A stretch of DNA of 64,000 bases from Tipula vernalis. Its lineage: Eukaryota; Arthropoda; Insecta; Diptera; Tipulidae. Under the pieces are notes generated by a model that searched no databases, was not told the DNA's origin, and was given only the letters and a program-made list of their open reading frames with translations. A program made the translations under genes and the position numbers. Position 1 is the stretch's first letter; each line of letters opens with the position of its first letter. This document shows positions 44,101 through 55,631 of the stretch, piece by piece. The DNA lies in contig OY282560.1 of the NCBI GenBank assembly GCA_958295665.1, forward strand, positions 193,876,061 through 193,940,060, in the 5' to 3' direction.

Positions 44101-44700
44101 AGATCCCATGAACATAAGAGAATAAGAACAGAAGGAGATAAGTCTGCTAGTAGAACAGAAAGTAGATCAGGAAGATGAAGAGTTAGTACTAAATGAAGCG
44201 GAAATTGGCGAAGTTGAACTTTTGAAAGAAATAGAGTTCAAGAAGACAGAAGAAGTGCGAAAGGAAGATTATACACAAGTGGAGATAGAGGCACAGGTAG
44301 AGAAGCAGACTCAGTTCCATTGACACACATTGACACAAGTACAATAAAGAGTGCAAACGCAAGTAATGTGGTGCCGGTGAATCATTCGATACCTGAGTTA
44401 TCAGGTGGCGCATGCTTTGCTGTAAAACAAGAGCTCGTTGGGTTGTGTAAGGTGCCTACTAAGACCATTGGTAAGAACAGAGGAAAAATTAGGAGCGTTT
44501 CCGGTGGGTTTGTGCGCAAATCTCGGCTGTTCGAAGAGATTCTGCGGCGCCCGTATAAATGTTTCATTTTGGAGACTAAGCTGCGCTCGCATTAAGGCTG
44601 AGATCCACCCGTTGATTGAGTGGCTAGTGATGCAATTGCGAATACCAGTAAATCACCGATTTGGGTGCTCTGGATTTGCGATTAGAGGATGAGGTGCTGG
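44101..44700 (+). pseudogene. Unrecognised coding remnant downstream of the Gag-like gene
   Basis: An acidic, E/V/K-rich stretch (about 44100-44320: LLVEQKVDQEDEELVLNEAE) is followed by 44438-44692 (84 codons; CARIKAEIHPLIEWLVMQ and NHRFGCSGF). The overlapping frame 44320-44595 is equally open. I cannot tell which is real and recognise no domain. Continuity with the preceding gene suggests the same element. Confidence 0.3.
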
Positions 44701-46100
44701 CCAGGTCGAATCGGCGACTGGTTTCAGCAAAAATATAAATTTTCCGCGGTTATCATTTTACTTTTACAATACCTATGATATTGTATGCAGGTAATGTAAA
44801 GGTAAAGTGAAGGCAGTTTTGTTTCTGGCTTATTGCCGTAACCCAAGCGAGACCAGTAATTAGGTTGAGCTTAGGTAGGACAAATAACATAACATAAGAA
44901 ATAGATTATAGATACTAACCTAGGTAGTAAGTCAGGTCTCTTTGAATAACTAGGATTGGACCTACATCATTGTTCTGTTTTAAAAAGCAAGATGCGGTAT
45001 GGATAATATCTTTGTGGTGCTGTTTCATATATGGTGTATCTGCAGATTGAAGAAATACAAACCAAATCACTACGTATGAACCCGCGCAGCTAACAACGAA
45101 CCCATGTTTTAGAGGTAATTACCAACTCGGCCTGTAAGCAACAAGAGCAGAGACAAGAGCAGTGATTCAAGTCTTAAACAACGATAAGATCACGAACTTA
45201 TCACGCCGAATTCGCTATCAAAGAACTCTATCCAACCTCTTATGTCAGGATGCACGAAGAAATACGAGAGGCGAATATCGACGTAATGGTAGTCATACAA
45301 CACAAAAGCTGTTAACTCCAAGTCAGTCGCAGCAAACGCAAGTAAGGGCACAATTAATGGAGACTACGACCGAGTCCAACTGTGGGCGGGAGATGTTTTT
45401 AGATTTTTGACTTTATAGAAAGATATCCGTGAAAAAATTGTAGATTCTGTTAAATGCAAATTATAGTAGATTTCTTAGACAAACTACCCAACATTCTACA
45501 GTGTAAACTAATAGTATACCTTTGCTTGGTGCCAGAATCGTGCAGTACAACAAACATTTACAAGAAATATCTCAAAATTACGGCTATAATATCGCTTTTA
45601 AAAGTCAAAATTCTTTATAACAAAAAATACAAATCAAGAGGACAATACAATTTTCGATACCAGTATTTATAAATTACAGGTTCGCACTGCCCGTAATTAT
45701 ACATTGGTCAAACGAATAGGTCGCAAACACAACACAACCATATAAATTTGGACTCAAATATGGAAATATAACAAAAACAACAAATACTTATTGAATACCA
45801 AAATTAACACCACAGCCAACAATTTATACGATTTGAGTCTACAAAATTTGTAAATCAATGGAAGCTGTTCAACTAACAATGTAAATTCAAAATTTTCTGA
45901 TCAACGTAAACACGGAGTATGAATGTTTTTCTGTATATAAAGACGAAAAATTGTCGTTATATTTGTATGAATGCTTTAGACTTTAACGTCGATCAACGAA
46001 TATTTCATGTTTTTCCCTGAAAATTAAAAATAAAAATTGTGAAAATCTATAAACGAGAAAATTTAATACCCGACGCTCACGGAGGGGCTTATTTAAGCAA
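44701..46100. other. Region without a recognisable gene
   Basis: Short frames (45162-45410 with 82 codons, 45454-45672 with 72 codons) have no domains I know. It probably holds the lost remainder of the unassigned LTR element and the 5' UTR of the jockey-like LINE that starts near 46107. Confidence 0.5.
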
Positions 46101-46106
46101 GGAAAA

Positions 46107-46975
46107 ATGAATCAACCCAATAAAAGCAAAAGGAAGCGAAATAGAATTGTCGGAAATCAAAAGGCAAAAAATAAATTCCCAAAAATAGGGTTAAAGTGTA
46201 TGCGGGCGCCCGGTGGGATGCACCGCACAAAAATGCCTAAACCAACGAAAGCCTGCGAAACGTAACCGCTAGCCCAATACAAAGCCAATAACATGATATT
46301 AGCCGAATTAGCTAACATTAAAAACCTTATAACGGAGTCAAAAAAACCCCCTTTGCAGGTGGAGGATGGAAACTCCAAAGACATAAACGAACCGCAAGCC
46401 GAAAACGGCCAGCCGAAGAAAACGAACCAAAGAATAAGCACAAAACGGCTAAGAGACAGTAATGCATGTCAAAAAATTTATGAATGCTCTGAGCGGCTAC
46501 GTTACCCTACATAGTCAGAAGAAGAGATGGACATAAACGACAATATCGTCATATTAAACGAAGACGGAGAGTTATGCAGTCCCCTTAAAGCAGACGAGAC
46601 AGCGTACAAAATGAAAAACGAAACATACGAGATAGAGGAAGATTAAAAAATACCAGCACAGATAGGCGGAATATTTAATAAAGTGTACATTGATGTCGTG
46701 CCAGACACAACAATTCACCATAAAGGTAAAAACGAAAAAGCACCTTCAATAATCCTCAAAATAATCCTCACCTCCAATAATCCTTAAAGCGGTAAACAAA
46801 ATCCCATTCTTAAAAGCAACCATTGCCAACCATGCCACTGCTCCGGCTCAGATTTACTACAAACAGCGGCGAACAGATAAATGTTGCCGTTTACATCAGC
46901 AACATCATCCAACATAAACAACTTGTCGAAGAAATAAAGAAAGAAAATTTCGAATTTTATACATGTGGGAACACC
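46107..46975 (+). pseudogene. Jockey-like LINE ORF1 remnant
   Basis: Reading from 46107 gives a lysine-rich start (NQPNKSKRKRNRI). The frame 46293-46514 includes ENGQPKKTNQRISTKR. Beyond several stops comes IILKAVNKIPFLKA, then GEQINVAVYISNI and VEEIKKENFEFYT (about 46868-46962), matching the region just before the PRE_C2HC domain in jockey ORF1. Coding sequence ends where the Gypsy-2 LTR starts. No knuckles remain. Confidence 0.5.
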
Positions 46976-46976
46976 C

Positions 46977-47249
46977 TGTTATAATCATACAATCGTAGAT
47001 AACTTCATTGGAGTTTGATGATGTTGTCTCTTTTTGCGAGGTTTTGGTTTACCGTTGAAATTAAAAAAAACGATGACAGATGAAGAAGACTGGGTTAGAT
47101 TTGATTTCACCGTGTACAATAGAAGAAGTGTAAATAAAACAAGTAAAATTGGATTACATATTTGTAACGTGTTAAAGTCGGTCGTTTTATTTGAGGTTGT
47201 GTGCTTGGAGTTCGTTCATTTTTTCTGGATCAATTTGTGAAATCCCACA
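46977..47249 (+). repeat. Probable Gypsy-2 5' LTR
   Basis: Begins TGTTATAATC and ends ATCCCACA (TG..CA ends). It lies four bases upstream of the primer-binding site and directly follows the jockey-like ORF1 remnant. No second copy is available to confirm the boundaries. Confidence 0.5.
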
Positions 47250-47253
47250 AAAT

Positions 47254-47271
47254 TGGGGGCACAACCGGGAT
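47254..47271 (+). promoter_or_regulatory. Gypsy-2 primer-binding site
   Basis: TGGGGGCACAACCGGGAT resembles the TGGGGGCTCGTCCGGGAT type of primer-binding site (complementary to proline tRNA in other retroelements), with three differences. It lies upstream of the gag gene. Confidence 0.7.
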
Positions 47272-47462
47272 CCTCGACAATTGATTCAACGTGGAAATAA
47301 GACGGCGGATATTTCCGGATTTGTTTTCAACATTCGAGCGCGTGTTGGGATCAAGGGATTAACGGTCATCTAACAAGGTCACATATAATCGAATTGAGTG
47401 ATTATAAGAGAACTTTTTCGTCAATTGGGTGTACTAAAAATATGCAAGTTTATAAGTGTATA

Positions 47463-48498
47463 ATGGGGCGAAAAAACCAAACAAAAAATCGTTCGATTGA
47501 TAAAGTTACCTTCACCGAATCGGATGAAGAAGAGTATATCAAACAATTTCATTTAAGTTTGCAAAACTGAAAATCCGGAAATGTTAACCGAAATTAAATC
47601 GATGCGTGAAACAAGAAAATGAACGGTTACGAAGCCAGTCGCATGGTTTAGAAAATTCGGGAAATCGTTTTAACGGTGAAGATGAACAGTTAAGTGAAAC
47701 CGTTGTTAGCGGTTCTCAATTCGTAAGAATGCCGCTACCGATGGAACGCCGCATAATAGTAATGCTAATGCCGCATCACAATCGTCATTGTTAAAAACAC
47801 ATTCAATTCAGTTAAAAGATTTAGCTGAATATATTTCAAAATTCGACGGAACTGATGAACATCTTGTTGAAAATTGGGTAGATGAGTTCGAAAACACAGC
47901 AGATTTATTTGAATTAACTCCGTTACAAAAATTAGTGTTCGCGAAACAACCTTTAACAGGTAGTGCAAGAGAAGCTTTAAAAACCAAACCAAATATTAGA
48001 AGCTGGAACGAAATCAAAAATTTATTACTTCGGGAATATCAAAAGAAGTTCACGAGTACGGATATTCATCGTCAGCTTCAAAAGAGGCGAATTACAAAAG
48101 ATGAAAACCTTGGAGAATACTTTCTGACAATGAAGGAGATAGGTGCACTAGGCAACGTGGAAGATGAGGCCGTTTTCCAATACGTCATAGATGGTGTCAA
48201 CGATAATGAATCAAACAAAGAGATCTTATATGGAGCCAAGACGGTGGATGAATTCAGAAAAAAATTGCAACTGTATGAAAAATTCAAGTCGAAAACAATT
48301 TCTTACACAATTTCTCAAGTACAGCCAAAACCAAGCCGAACAAGCACACCACAAAATACCATTGTATGCTTTAATTGCGGTAAAAAAGGTCATACATCGA
48401 ATAAGTGCCGGATGAGAGATGAGGGACCAACACGTTTCAGATGTTTGAAATTTTGTTACAAAGCTCCATACTGTCCTGGTAGACAACCACCCAACTAA
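47463..48498 (+). pseudogene. gag: Gypsy-2 gag
   Basis: ATG 47463 starts MGRKNQTKNRSIDK but stops after about 35 codons. After frameshifts the main frame is 47788-48498 (236 codons). It has a clear retrotransposon Gag core (ISKFDGTDEHLVENWVDEFE, FAKQPLTGSAREALK, YQKKFTSTDIHRQLQKR) and one CCHC knuckle, CFNCGKKGHTSNKC, at 48367-48408. Gag would coat the RNA. Two or more lesions in the N-terminal part. Confidence 0.85.
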
Positions 48499-48517
48499 GC
48501 AACCACAAGCAAAGATA

Positions 48518-49680
48518 TTGAGGAAGGAGGTAGAAGAAGCTAACAAAAATTTAAGACACAATCACAAGTTAGTTACAATTTTTAGACATGTAGTCGAAGC
48601 TCTTGTTGACACGGGAAGTGATTTAACACTTTTATTGAAAGATGTTTACACTGTTATGGGATATCCATCAATATACGGCACCCGAACAAAATTAAGATGG
48701 ATTGGAGACAGTTCAATTGAAACAAAAGAAATGAGAAGAGTAGCATCTAAAGAAAAGGAGGAAATAGAACGTCAAATTAACAAATGTCTTCAAGAAGATA
48801 TAATAAGACCGTGCTAGTGAATAAAAAAGACGGATCCAAGCGCTTGTGTATAGATTACAGGAGATTAAACAGAGAAGTGGTAATCCACTACCTCTAATAG
48901 AAGATCAGATTGATCAATTACACTCATCCGAAGTAAATTCAACGCTAGATTTAGAAAACGGAATTTTTTATGTGTTAATTGAGGAAGAGAGTCGAAAATT
49001 TACAGCTTTTGTGAAACACATGGGACATTATGAGTTTAATCGTGTTGTGTTTGGATTGTGCACCTCCCCAGCTGCATTTCAATGATATGTAAATTACATA
49101 TTTAGACATTTAATTCAGAATAAAACATTACACCATATGTATATGGATGATTTGATTGTGGCTGCAAGAGATGTTGAAGAAAATTTGAAGAAGCTAAAAG
49201 ATGTCATGAAAATAGCCAGTTCAGGTGGAAAAAATGTCAATTTCTATGCATCGAAATCGAGTTCCTAGCGTATATTGTGTCGAAGGGGAAAATCAAACCA
49301 TCACCAGCCAAAACACACGCAGTCGAAAATTTTCCAATACCTAACAATTTGAAGGCAGTACAAAGTTATCTAGGATTAACTGGGTATTTTAGAAAATTTA
49401 CACTAAGTTATTCACTGATAGCAAAACAATTAACCGACCTTTTGAGGAAAAATAATAAGTTTGATTGGGGAGCGTCCCAACGAAATGCGTTTGACTCATT
49501 AAAGAAGTTGCTAATTAGTGCTCCTATATTAAGTATTTTCAGGCCTAACGAGCAAACAGAGTTACACACAGATGCATCCAAACACGGTTACGGCGCTGTT
49601 TTACTACAAAAAAGAGCCAAGAAGATGATAATTTTCATCCCGTCTACTATTTCAGCAAGATGACTCAACCAGCCGAAGAA
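48518..49680 (+). pseudogene. pol: Gypsy-2 pol: protease and reverse transcriptase
   Basis: The frame 48518-48817 has the protease site ALVDTGSDLTLL with D-T-G at 48608-48616, then passes quickly into IERQINKCLQEDIIRP, so the protease-RT linker is shortened. RT pieces follow in several frames: HMGHYEFNRVVFGLC (about 49017-49060), MYMDDLIVAA (49138-49167, the catalytic box intact) and KAVQSYLGLTGYFRKF in frame 49277-49663. That frame ends in the RNase H start (LHTDASKHGYGAVL). At least four frame breaks. Confidence 0.82.
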
Positions 49681-50990
49681 AGATACAGCTCATACGAACT
49701 AGAAGTCCTTGCTATAGTAGGAGCATTAAAAAAACTCAGAGTGTATCTATTGGGAAAGTTGACTATTGTGACTGATTGCGCAGCATTTAAGATGACAATG
49801 TCCAAAAAAAAAACATATCACCACGTATAGCTGAATGGGCTCTTATAATATAAGAATTTGAATACAAATTGGAACACTGAAGCGACACTAAAATAAAGCA
49901 CGTCGATGCACTAAGTAGAAATCCCGCAACCCTCATACTCGAGAATGGAGTTATAAATCAAATAGAGAAACTGCAGAAAAAAGACGAGAAAATTAAACTT
50001 ATTAAGAACCTGTTGGAGCATGGACCATACAAGAACATTTCTATCAACAGAGGATTACTATTTAAAGATGACGAAAAGGCAACCCAGCTGATTTACGTAC
50101 CTAAAACACTGCAAGATGAAATCATTACAAGAGTTCATAGAATCGGGCATTTTGGGACCAAGAAAATGACTGAGACGATACAAAAAAAGATTATTACATT
50201 CCGGGACTGTCCGAGAAGTGTCAAAAAATATGAGATAATTGCATTGAGTGTATACTTGCCGTACGTAAATCTGGATGGCAGGAGGGGTTAGGTTAGGGGT
50301 ATTTAGACCATTTAGGTCCATTAGCCAGTACAGCTAAAAACTACAAATTTATTTTTTCTTTTGTAGAGGGGTTCGCCAAGTTCCTATGGAATTACCCAGT
50401 GAAGACAACATCCACCGAAGAAGTCCTCCAGAAGATGGAAGCACAGAGGACGATATTTAGAAATCCGTAATGTGTTGTAACCGATCGCGGTACAGCATTT
50501 ACATCACGCAGTTTCGACGAATACTGTAAGGGAACAATATTGACCACACGGTGATAACAACAGGCGACCCACGAGGAAATGGACAAATTAAGCGGATGCA
50601 TTCAATCATCATACCCGTATTGGCTAAATTAGCTATCGAGCGACCAGAGAGATGTTATAGTCATGTCAGCAGTGTTCAAAGATTTTTGAATTGCACTGGG
50701 CAGCGAAGCATCAGTCGTACACCGTTTGAGGTGATGTTCGGTGTTAAAATGCGGAACCCTGAAGACATCACTATCGCGGAAATCGTATCCTATGAAATGA
50801 TGGAGCAATTCATATTCGATAGAGAAAACGATCGAAGTGAGGTACGACAACAGATTTCCAAGATACAAGAGGATAAACATTCAAAATTGTAGAGGTTAAT
50901 TGTAACGACAGATATAAAGTCGAGAAAGTTGGAATTCACGAAGGTCCCATTATAACAACGAGCTGTGCAGAATACATGAAACCATGGAGA
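49681..50990 (+). pseudogene. pol: Gypsy-2 pol: RNase H end and integrase
   Basis: RNase H motifs continue to about 49930 (YSSYELEVLAIV, DALSRNP). Integrase begins with the HHCC region in frame 50013-50291 (RVHRIGHFGTKKM), then FIFSFVEGFAKFLW and VVTDRGTAFTS (catalytic Asp kept) in other frames. Frame 50551-50892 has PRGNGQIKRMH, where the catalytic Glu is replaced by Lys (AAG 50590-50592). The C-terminal 'EYMKPWRQ'-like end is seen near 50970. A deletion removes part of the zinc domain after 50210. Confidence 0.8.
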
Positions 50991-51109
50991 CAACCACTAC
51001 TAATTTCTGTCGTGGGATGCGTCGTAAGATACCTTTGCTTTACACCTCAACAATGGTAAATCGACTGACCAGGGACATACACTCTGTTAAGGGGAAAAAT
51101 AGCCATTAT

Positions 51110-52400
51110 CGAGCCACACATGGCAAACATATTTAAATGTATAAATAACTTAAAACCGGCGAAAAAGACAGATATAGTTTTGGAGGACGAAGAGGACAAA
51201 GGGGAACCAGTTATTGACCCACAGATGATTTCAGATAGGTTGGCCATTACGAAAAAGTATTCACCACAAAAATTCAGGCGTTACAGCATAGCTGCGAGGA
51301 TGAATTGAGGAACATTGCGTTATGCCAAAATATCACTTATAATTCTTGCGAAGTTACCACTGATATAGACGAAATTAGGATATTGATCTCCCTGCTCAAG
51401 AACAAAGCAGCGCCAGAGGTTGATGGGGTCCCGAATAAAGCCATACAAAATCTGGTGCTCTCGCAGGCATTAAGCAACTATTGGTAATTATAAATGCCAC
51501 GTTCAAGTACGCCTCTTTTCCAGTCACTTGGAAGTTATCAAAAACAGGTTCACAACTGATGCGCTGATGAAAATTCTGAATTATGCCAAAAAAGCAAAAA
51601 GACACCATAAAATCGTGGCTGCCGTAGTTTCAAACGTAAAAAAGGCGTTCGACTCGACGTGCCATGAGGGCCTAATATATAGACTGGTGTCCTGTGGGGG
51701 TACCTCAAGTAGTAACAGCAATCATATCTAACAGAAAGAAAATTTTTTGTCAGTATCAATAATACATATCGTCATCCCAGTATTTGAGTTTAGATTTCAG
51801 AATCATTATTATAACAGGTTGTTATCCTAGTTTTTAAATGACATAAATGGATTTTAATAAAAATAGGGTTAGGCCCATCACAATACAAAATTAGAGACCT
51901 AACTCCAAAAAGATTAATATGAGTTTGTAACATTTAAATACTGCGGCGACGATATAGGTAAGACAGGCAAGTAGTGACAGCCACTGATTCAGTCAGGTAT
52001 CTGAGCGTAACTTTGTTCAGCGACCTAAACTTCAAAAAACACATAAATAATATAAGGAAATTGACTGGTGCTGCGTTCAGATTCTGCTTCCGGTCCTAAA
52101 CTGAGATAGCGGATTAGACTATTTAAACAAACCCATCATATAAAAACTCTATCAGCCCCATAATTACGTATGCGGCCCCTGCCTGGTAAGGCTTGGACTA
52201 GTTGCCCCCCCCCCCCTAGCACCACAGAGTTCAGGCAGACGTCAAACATAAACCTACAAGAGTCGGCGGAGAAAGAGACTGTCGGCGACTTCGTCCACAG
52301 ACTACTGGAGAAAAGGCTTGATGTCCTATGAGCAGGCCATGTCCATATTTTTTTGGAAACAATCTGAATGATTTTAATGATTAAATTGCAATAAAAATAT
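51110..52400 (+). pseudogene. Jockey-like LINE ORF2 remnant (RT part)
   Basis: Frames 51120-51308 (IFKCINNLKPAKKTDIVLE), 51305-51487 (LLKNKAAPEVDGVPNKAI), 51528-51731 (FTTDALMKILNYAKKAK, VVSNVKKAFDST for motif A) and later pieces (LFSDLNFKKHINNIRKLTGA near 52014, ITYAAPAW near 52163) trace an RT from linker to thumb. The YADD region is lost. It resembles LINE-3 at 26108-27430 in its linker motifs. The endonuclease is missing, possibly removed with the Gypsy-2 insertion. A C-run at about 52206 is the most extreme homopolymer in this part. Confidence 0.65.
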
Positions 52401-52589
52401 AAGTTGTACTAATATTTTTCCGATTAGTGAAAAATTGATAATTATTTAAAGGATCAGTTTCATAAAGTATCTGAATGAGTTCTGGTGTATTAAAAAATAT
52501 GGATGCTTTTTAAAATATTATAACTCGAATTGAATGTTAAAATTAAGCATAAAGCTGAAAAGTTTCCAGTTGCTTTACTACTTTTTTTG
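52401..52589. other. AT-rich gap between two LINE remnants
   Basis: Only low-complexity AT sequence; it probably includes the 3' UTR of the preceding LINE. No repeat or gene visible. Confidence 0.5.
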
Positions 52590-52594
52590 CCTAC

Positions 52595-53608
52595 ATGGAC
52601 CGGGAGAAGGAGGTTCCTCTGGATAACCTGGAGGAGCTGATCCGTGAAGCGGAACAATCAAAGGCAGGGGTGGTACTGGGAGTTGATTCTAATGCGCATC
52701 ACACTATCTGGGGAAGCACGGACATTAATGAAAGAGGTGAGTCACTTTTTGATTATTTGATGAGTACTAACCTTTCAGTGTGTAATATTGGGCGGGAACC
52801 CACATTTATTACTAGTAACAGGAAGGAGGTTCTAGATGTGACCCTTGCCTCAAATAATATTCTTCATATGATTAAAAATTGGAGGGTGGATAAGGAACAC
52901 TCCTTTTTTGATCATCGATATTTAACCTATAGCCTCGATATTCACCCTGCTACCCGGGAATCCTTCAGGAACCCTAGAAGGACCAACTGGAACAAATATG
53001 GGGAATTATTGGATGATTTGTTGCCGTCGAGGGCCCTGGAGCCCCCGACGACCGTTGGGGACCTGGAGGACAAGGTGCTAGCGTTACTAGCGAATGCCCA
53101 CTGGGTAAGCCTAGGGGTAGGCAAAAACCAGTATGGTGGTCCAGGGGCTAAGGATTGTAGGACAGCCTTTGATAGAGCTAAAAATACAGTGGAGTCTCAG
53201 GATTGGGACTCCTATAAGGAGAAACTCGGAATTTTTAAGGAACAATTAAGAAAATCACAAAGGAGGTCTTGGAGAATCTTCTGTGATAAAATGGAAGAAG
53301 TATCCGAAACTTCCCGCCTTAGGAAGATTCTTTCTAAAAGTACAGCTAGTCCCAGTTTTTTGATAAAACCGAACGGATCTTGGAGAGCTTCTAGTAGAAA
53401 ATCTCTGGAGCTTCTCTTCGAGACACACTTCCCAGGGAGCTTTGAAGACCTCTTGGTGCGTTGCAATCATCAGGAATCACTGGCAGTGTTCTCAGGATAT
53501 ATCGTAACCAGGAAGCGGATCCTATGGGCACTGAGGGGTTTTAAATCATTTAAATCGGCTGGTCCGAATCAAATTGCTACTTGGAAGCTATATTCAAAGG
53601 GTGTTTGA
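52595..53608 (+). pseudogene. LOA-2 ORF2: endonuclease and start of RT
   Basis: A 337-codon open frame. It enters the endonuclease partway (LGVDSNAHHTIWGSTD, PTFITSNRKEVLDVTLAS, FFDHRY where the catalytic 'SDH' reads F-D-H). It continues through the linker (RRSWRIFCDKMEE) to the start of the RT (LRGFKSFKSAGPNQIA), and stops at TGA 53606-53608. The altered SDH motif would disable the nuclease even without the 5' truncation. Confidence 0.82.
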
Positions 53609-54590
53609 AGCTGGGCTATATTCCTAGGTACTGGACGGAGGTCAATGTGGGGTTTATACCGAAAGCCGAGAAAAGCTCACATGTCTTTCCTAAGGACCTA
53701 AGACGAATAACTCTATAGTCCTTTCTTTTGAAAACCTTTTGTTCCTCTGAGAAGGTTAATCAATTATATGCTGGGAAGCAGGATTGTTGGCTCAAAGTTA
53801 ATGTACTTCACCATTAAGAGGCGAGTAACTAGGGCAACCCCGCGGGGGGAGAGGGGTTCTGTCCCCTCTTCTCTAGAACATAGTGGTAATCGGGTTACTA
53901 CTAGAATTGGAGATAGAGGGTATTGAAGTTTTCGCTTACGCAGATGACGTAGCTTTAGCTGTTACCGGGAAATTCCTGGGCACGATTGTAGACTTAATGC
54001 AGAATGCGCTTACCATCGTTACAAAATGATCTGACAAATGTGGACTTGGTATTAACCCCGTCCAAGACAGAGCTGGTACTCTCCACTAAGAAATATAAAA
54101 TCCCGGTAGTTGTCCTTCCTACCTTAAATGGCACGAGACTTGCTTTTACTGATAGAGCTAGATATCTGGGCAATATCTTAGACAGTAAGCTTAGTTGGAG
54201 GCCCAACATGTTGGAGAGAATAAACAAAGCTACTATAACTTTGTACTCCTGTAGGAACGCCATTGGTCATAGATGGAGAAGCCGGAGCTGGTACACTGGC
54301 TCTTCACTGCTATAGTGAGACCTGTACTCATGTACGGGGTGGGTGTTTGGTGGCCAGCTCTGGACAAGGTAACTTATGAAAGTAAGATTGACAGGGTGGA
54401 AAGAACGGCATGTATGCTTATTAGCGGGGCATTGAGGTCGACATCGACAAGTGCCTTAGAGGTTATTTCGCACCTTCTTCCGGTCAACATTTTTGGCAAA
54501 CAGATGGCGGCAAATACGGCTGTACGAATTGCAGCCGTCTCTCAGTGGAGGTGTCTTAGTACAGGAACTCTACTATCGTTAGATCGTTGA
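53609..54590 (+). pseudogene. LOA-2 ORF2: RT middle and thumb, with deletion
   Basis: Pieces in several frames: GYIPRYWTEVNVGFIPKAEK (about 53610-53670), then a jump from near 53750 to 53820, so motif A is missing. FAYADDVALAV (about 53930-53962) keeps the YADD box. Frame 54004-54315 has LTPSKTELVL and RARYLGNILDSKLSW; frame 54273-54590 has IVRPVLMYGVGVWWPA, matching the segment before RNase H in LOA-1. Loss of motif A removes a catalytic Asp. Confidence 0.78.
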
Positions 54591-55545
54591 AGGATGAGCT
54601 AGCGAATCTTGACTACAATAAACCTACTCTACGCTTCGAGAAGCGATTTCGGAACTCCTTCCCTACAAGGGAATCCTGGAGGGATAGACTGTTATCGGAA
54701 ACCGAAGCATTGCAATTCTTTACAGATGGCTCCAAGCTAGACGGCAAAGTGGGAGCTGGAGTATTCTGTGACAGTTTAAATGTAAACATTTCTATTTGTC
54801 TCCCTGATTACTGCACCGTGTACGAAGCTGAAGTCGTAGCGATTGAAGAGGTCATGACGTGGTTGAAGCGCAATGTGGTATCCACAGATGATATCAAAAT
54901 CTATGTGGACAGTCAAGCGGCGATCCGGTCGTTAGAATCGGTGTCTTTGGCGTCACGGGTGGCGTTGAGTTATCACTCATCTCTAAATGAGATGGGTGAG
55001 CATTTCTATATCCAGGTAATCTGGGTCCCAGGTCACTCGGGTGTCATGGTGAGCTGCAGGGCAAATGAATTTGCTAGGCATGGTACGACTCTCCAGCTGC
55101 AACCGGAAAGGGCAAGTCTGGGGAGGTTGCACTTGGGAAACAGGCGCTATCATCAGCGGGGAAAGGTGGTCTAACACCATCACCTGTAGAGTTGCAAGGC
55201 AAATTTGGCCAAAGCTCGACTTGGGGCGCACTAGGGCATAAATATCTCTAAGCAGACGTGAAATAGGAACGGTCGTAGGAATTCTCACGGGACACTGCCT
55301 TTTTGGAGAACATGCAAGAAGGCTGGGTCTTTAGGCAAATGACTTCTGCAGAAGCTGCTTGGACGAAGAGGAGGAAGAGACGTTGGTCCACTTCCTTTGC
55401 TCGTGTCCAGCATTGGCACTCAGAAGGCACAAACACTTGGGTAAGTTCAGGATTGACTGCCTTTCGGATCTCAATAACATTAAAGTGCGGGACGTCTTGC
55501 ACTACATAAGTAGCTCGAAATGGTTCCAATAGGGGTAAAGTGGAT
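54587..55545 (+). pseudogene. LOA-2 ORF2: RNase H and cysteine motif
   Basis: Frame 54587-55174 has the RNase H motifs FFTDGSKLDGKVGAG, VYEAEVVAIEE and YVDSQAAI, plus VIWVPGHSGVM. The last motif continues as VSCRANEFARHG, so the usual GNExADxxA acidic residue is lost. After a frameshift near 55170 the C-terminal CRSCLDEEEEETLVHFLCSC motif (about 55345-55410) is visible. The ORF ends near 55530. Confidence 0.78.
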
Positions 55546-55631
55546 ATATTTTGTGGTATCACAATGGACCGTTATTGGTTTAAGTGTGCCTAAGCAGCTA
55601 CTCCAACCTAACCTAACCACCTAACCTTACC

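Larger units (their letters stand above)
46977..51050 (+). mobile_element. Gypsy-2: decayed Ty3/Gypsy retrotransposon
   Basis: Probable 5' LTR (46977-47249), primer-binding site, gag with zinc knuckle, protease, RT, RNase H and integrase in Ty3/Gypsy order. No 3' LTR similar to 46977-47249 is visible, so the right end is truncated somewhere before 51110. Multiple stops and frameshifts. Confidence 0.85.
52590..55631 (+). mobile_element. LOA-2: 5'-truncated LOA-like LINE
   Basis: Endonuclease (partial), RT (with a deletion), RNase H and a C-terminal cysteine motif lie in LOA order. The sequences are clearly related to LOA-1 (shared DSNAHHTIWGSTD / DANAHHIIWGSSD block). The 5' end is cut within the endonuclease and there is no ORF1. 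The 3' end is CCAACCTAACCTAACC-rich (55603-55631) instead of poly(A). Confidence 0.82.
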
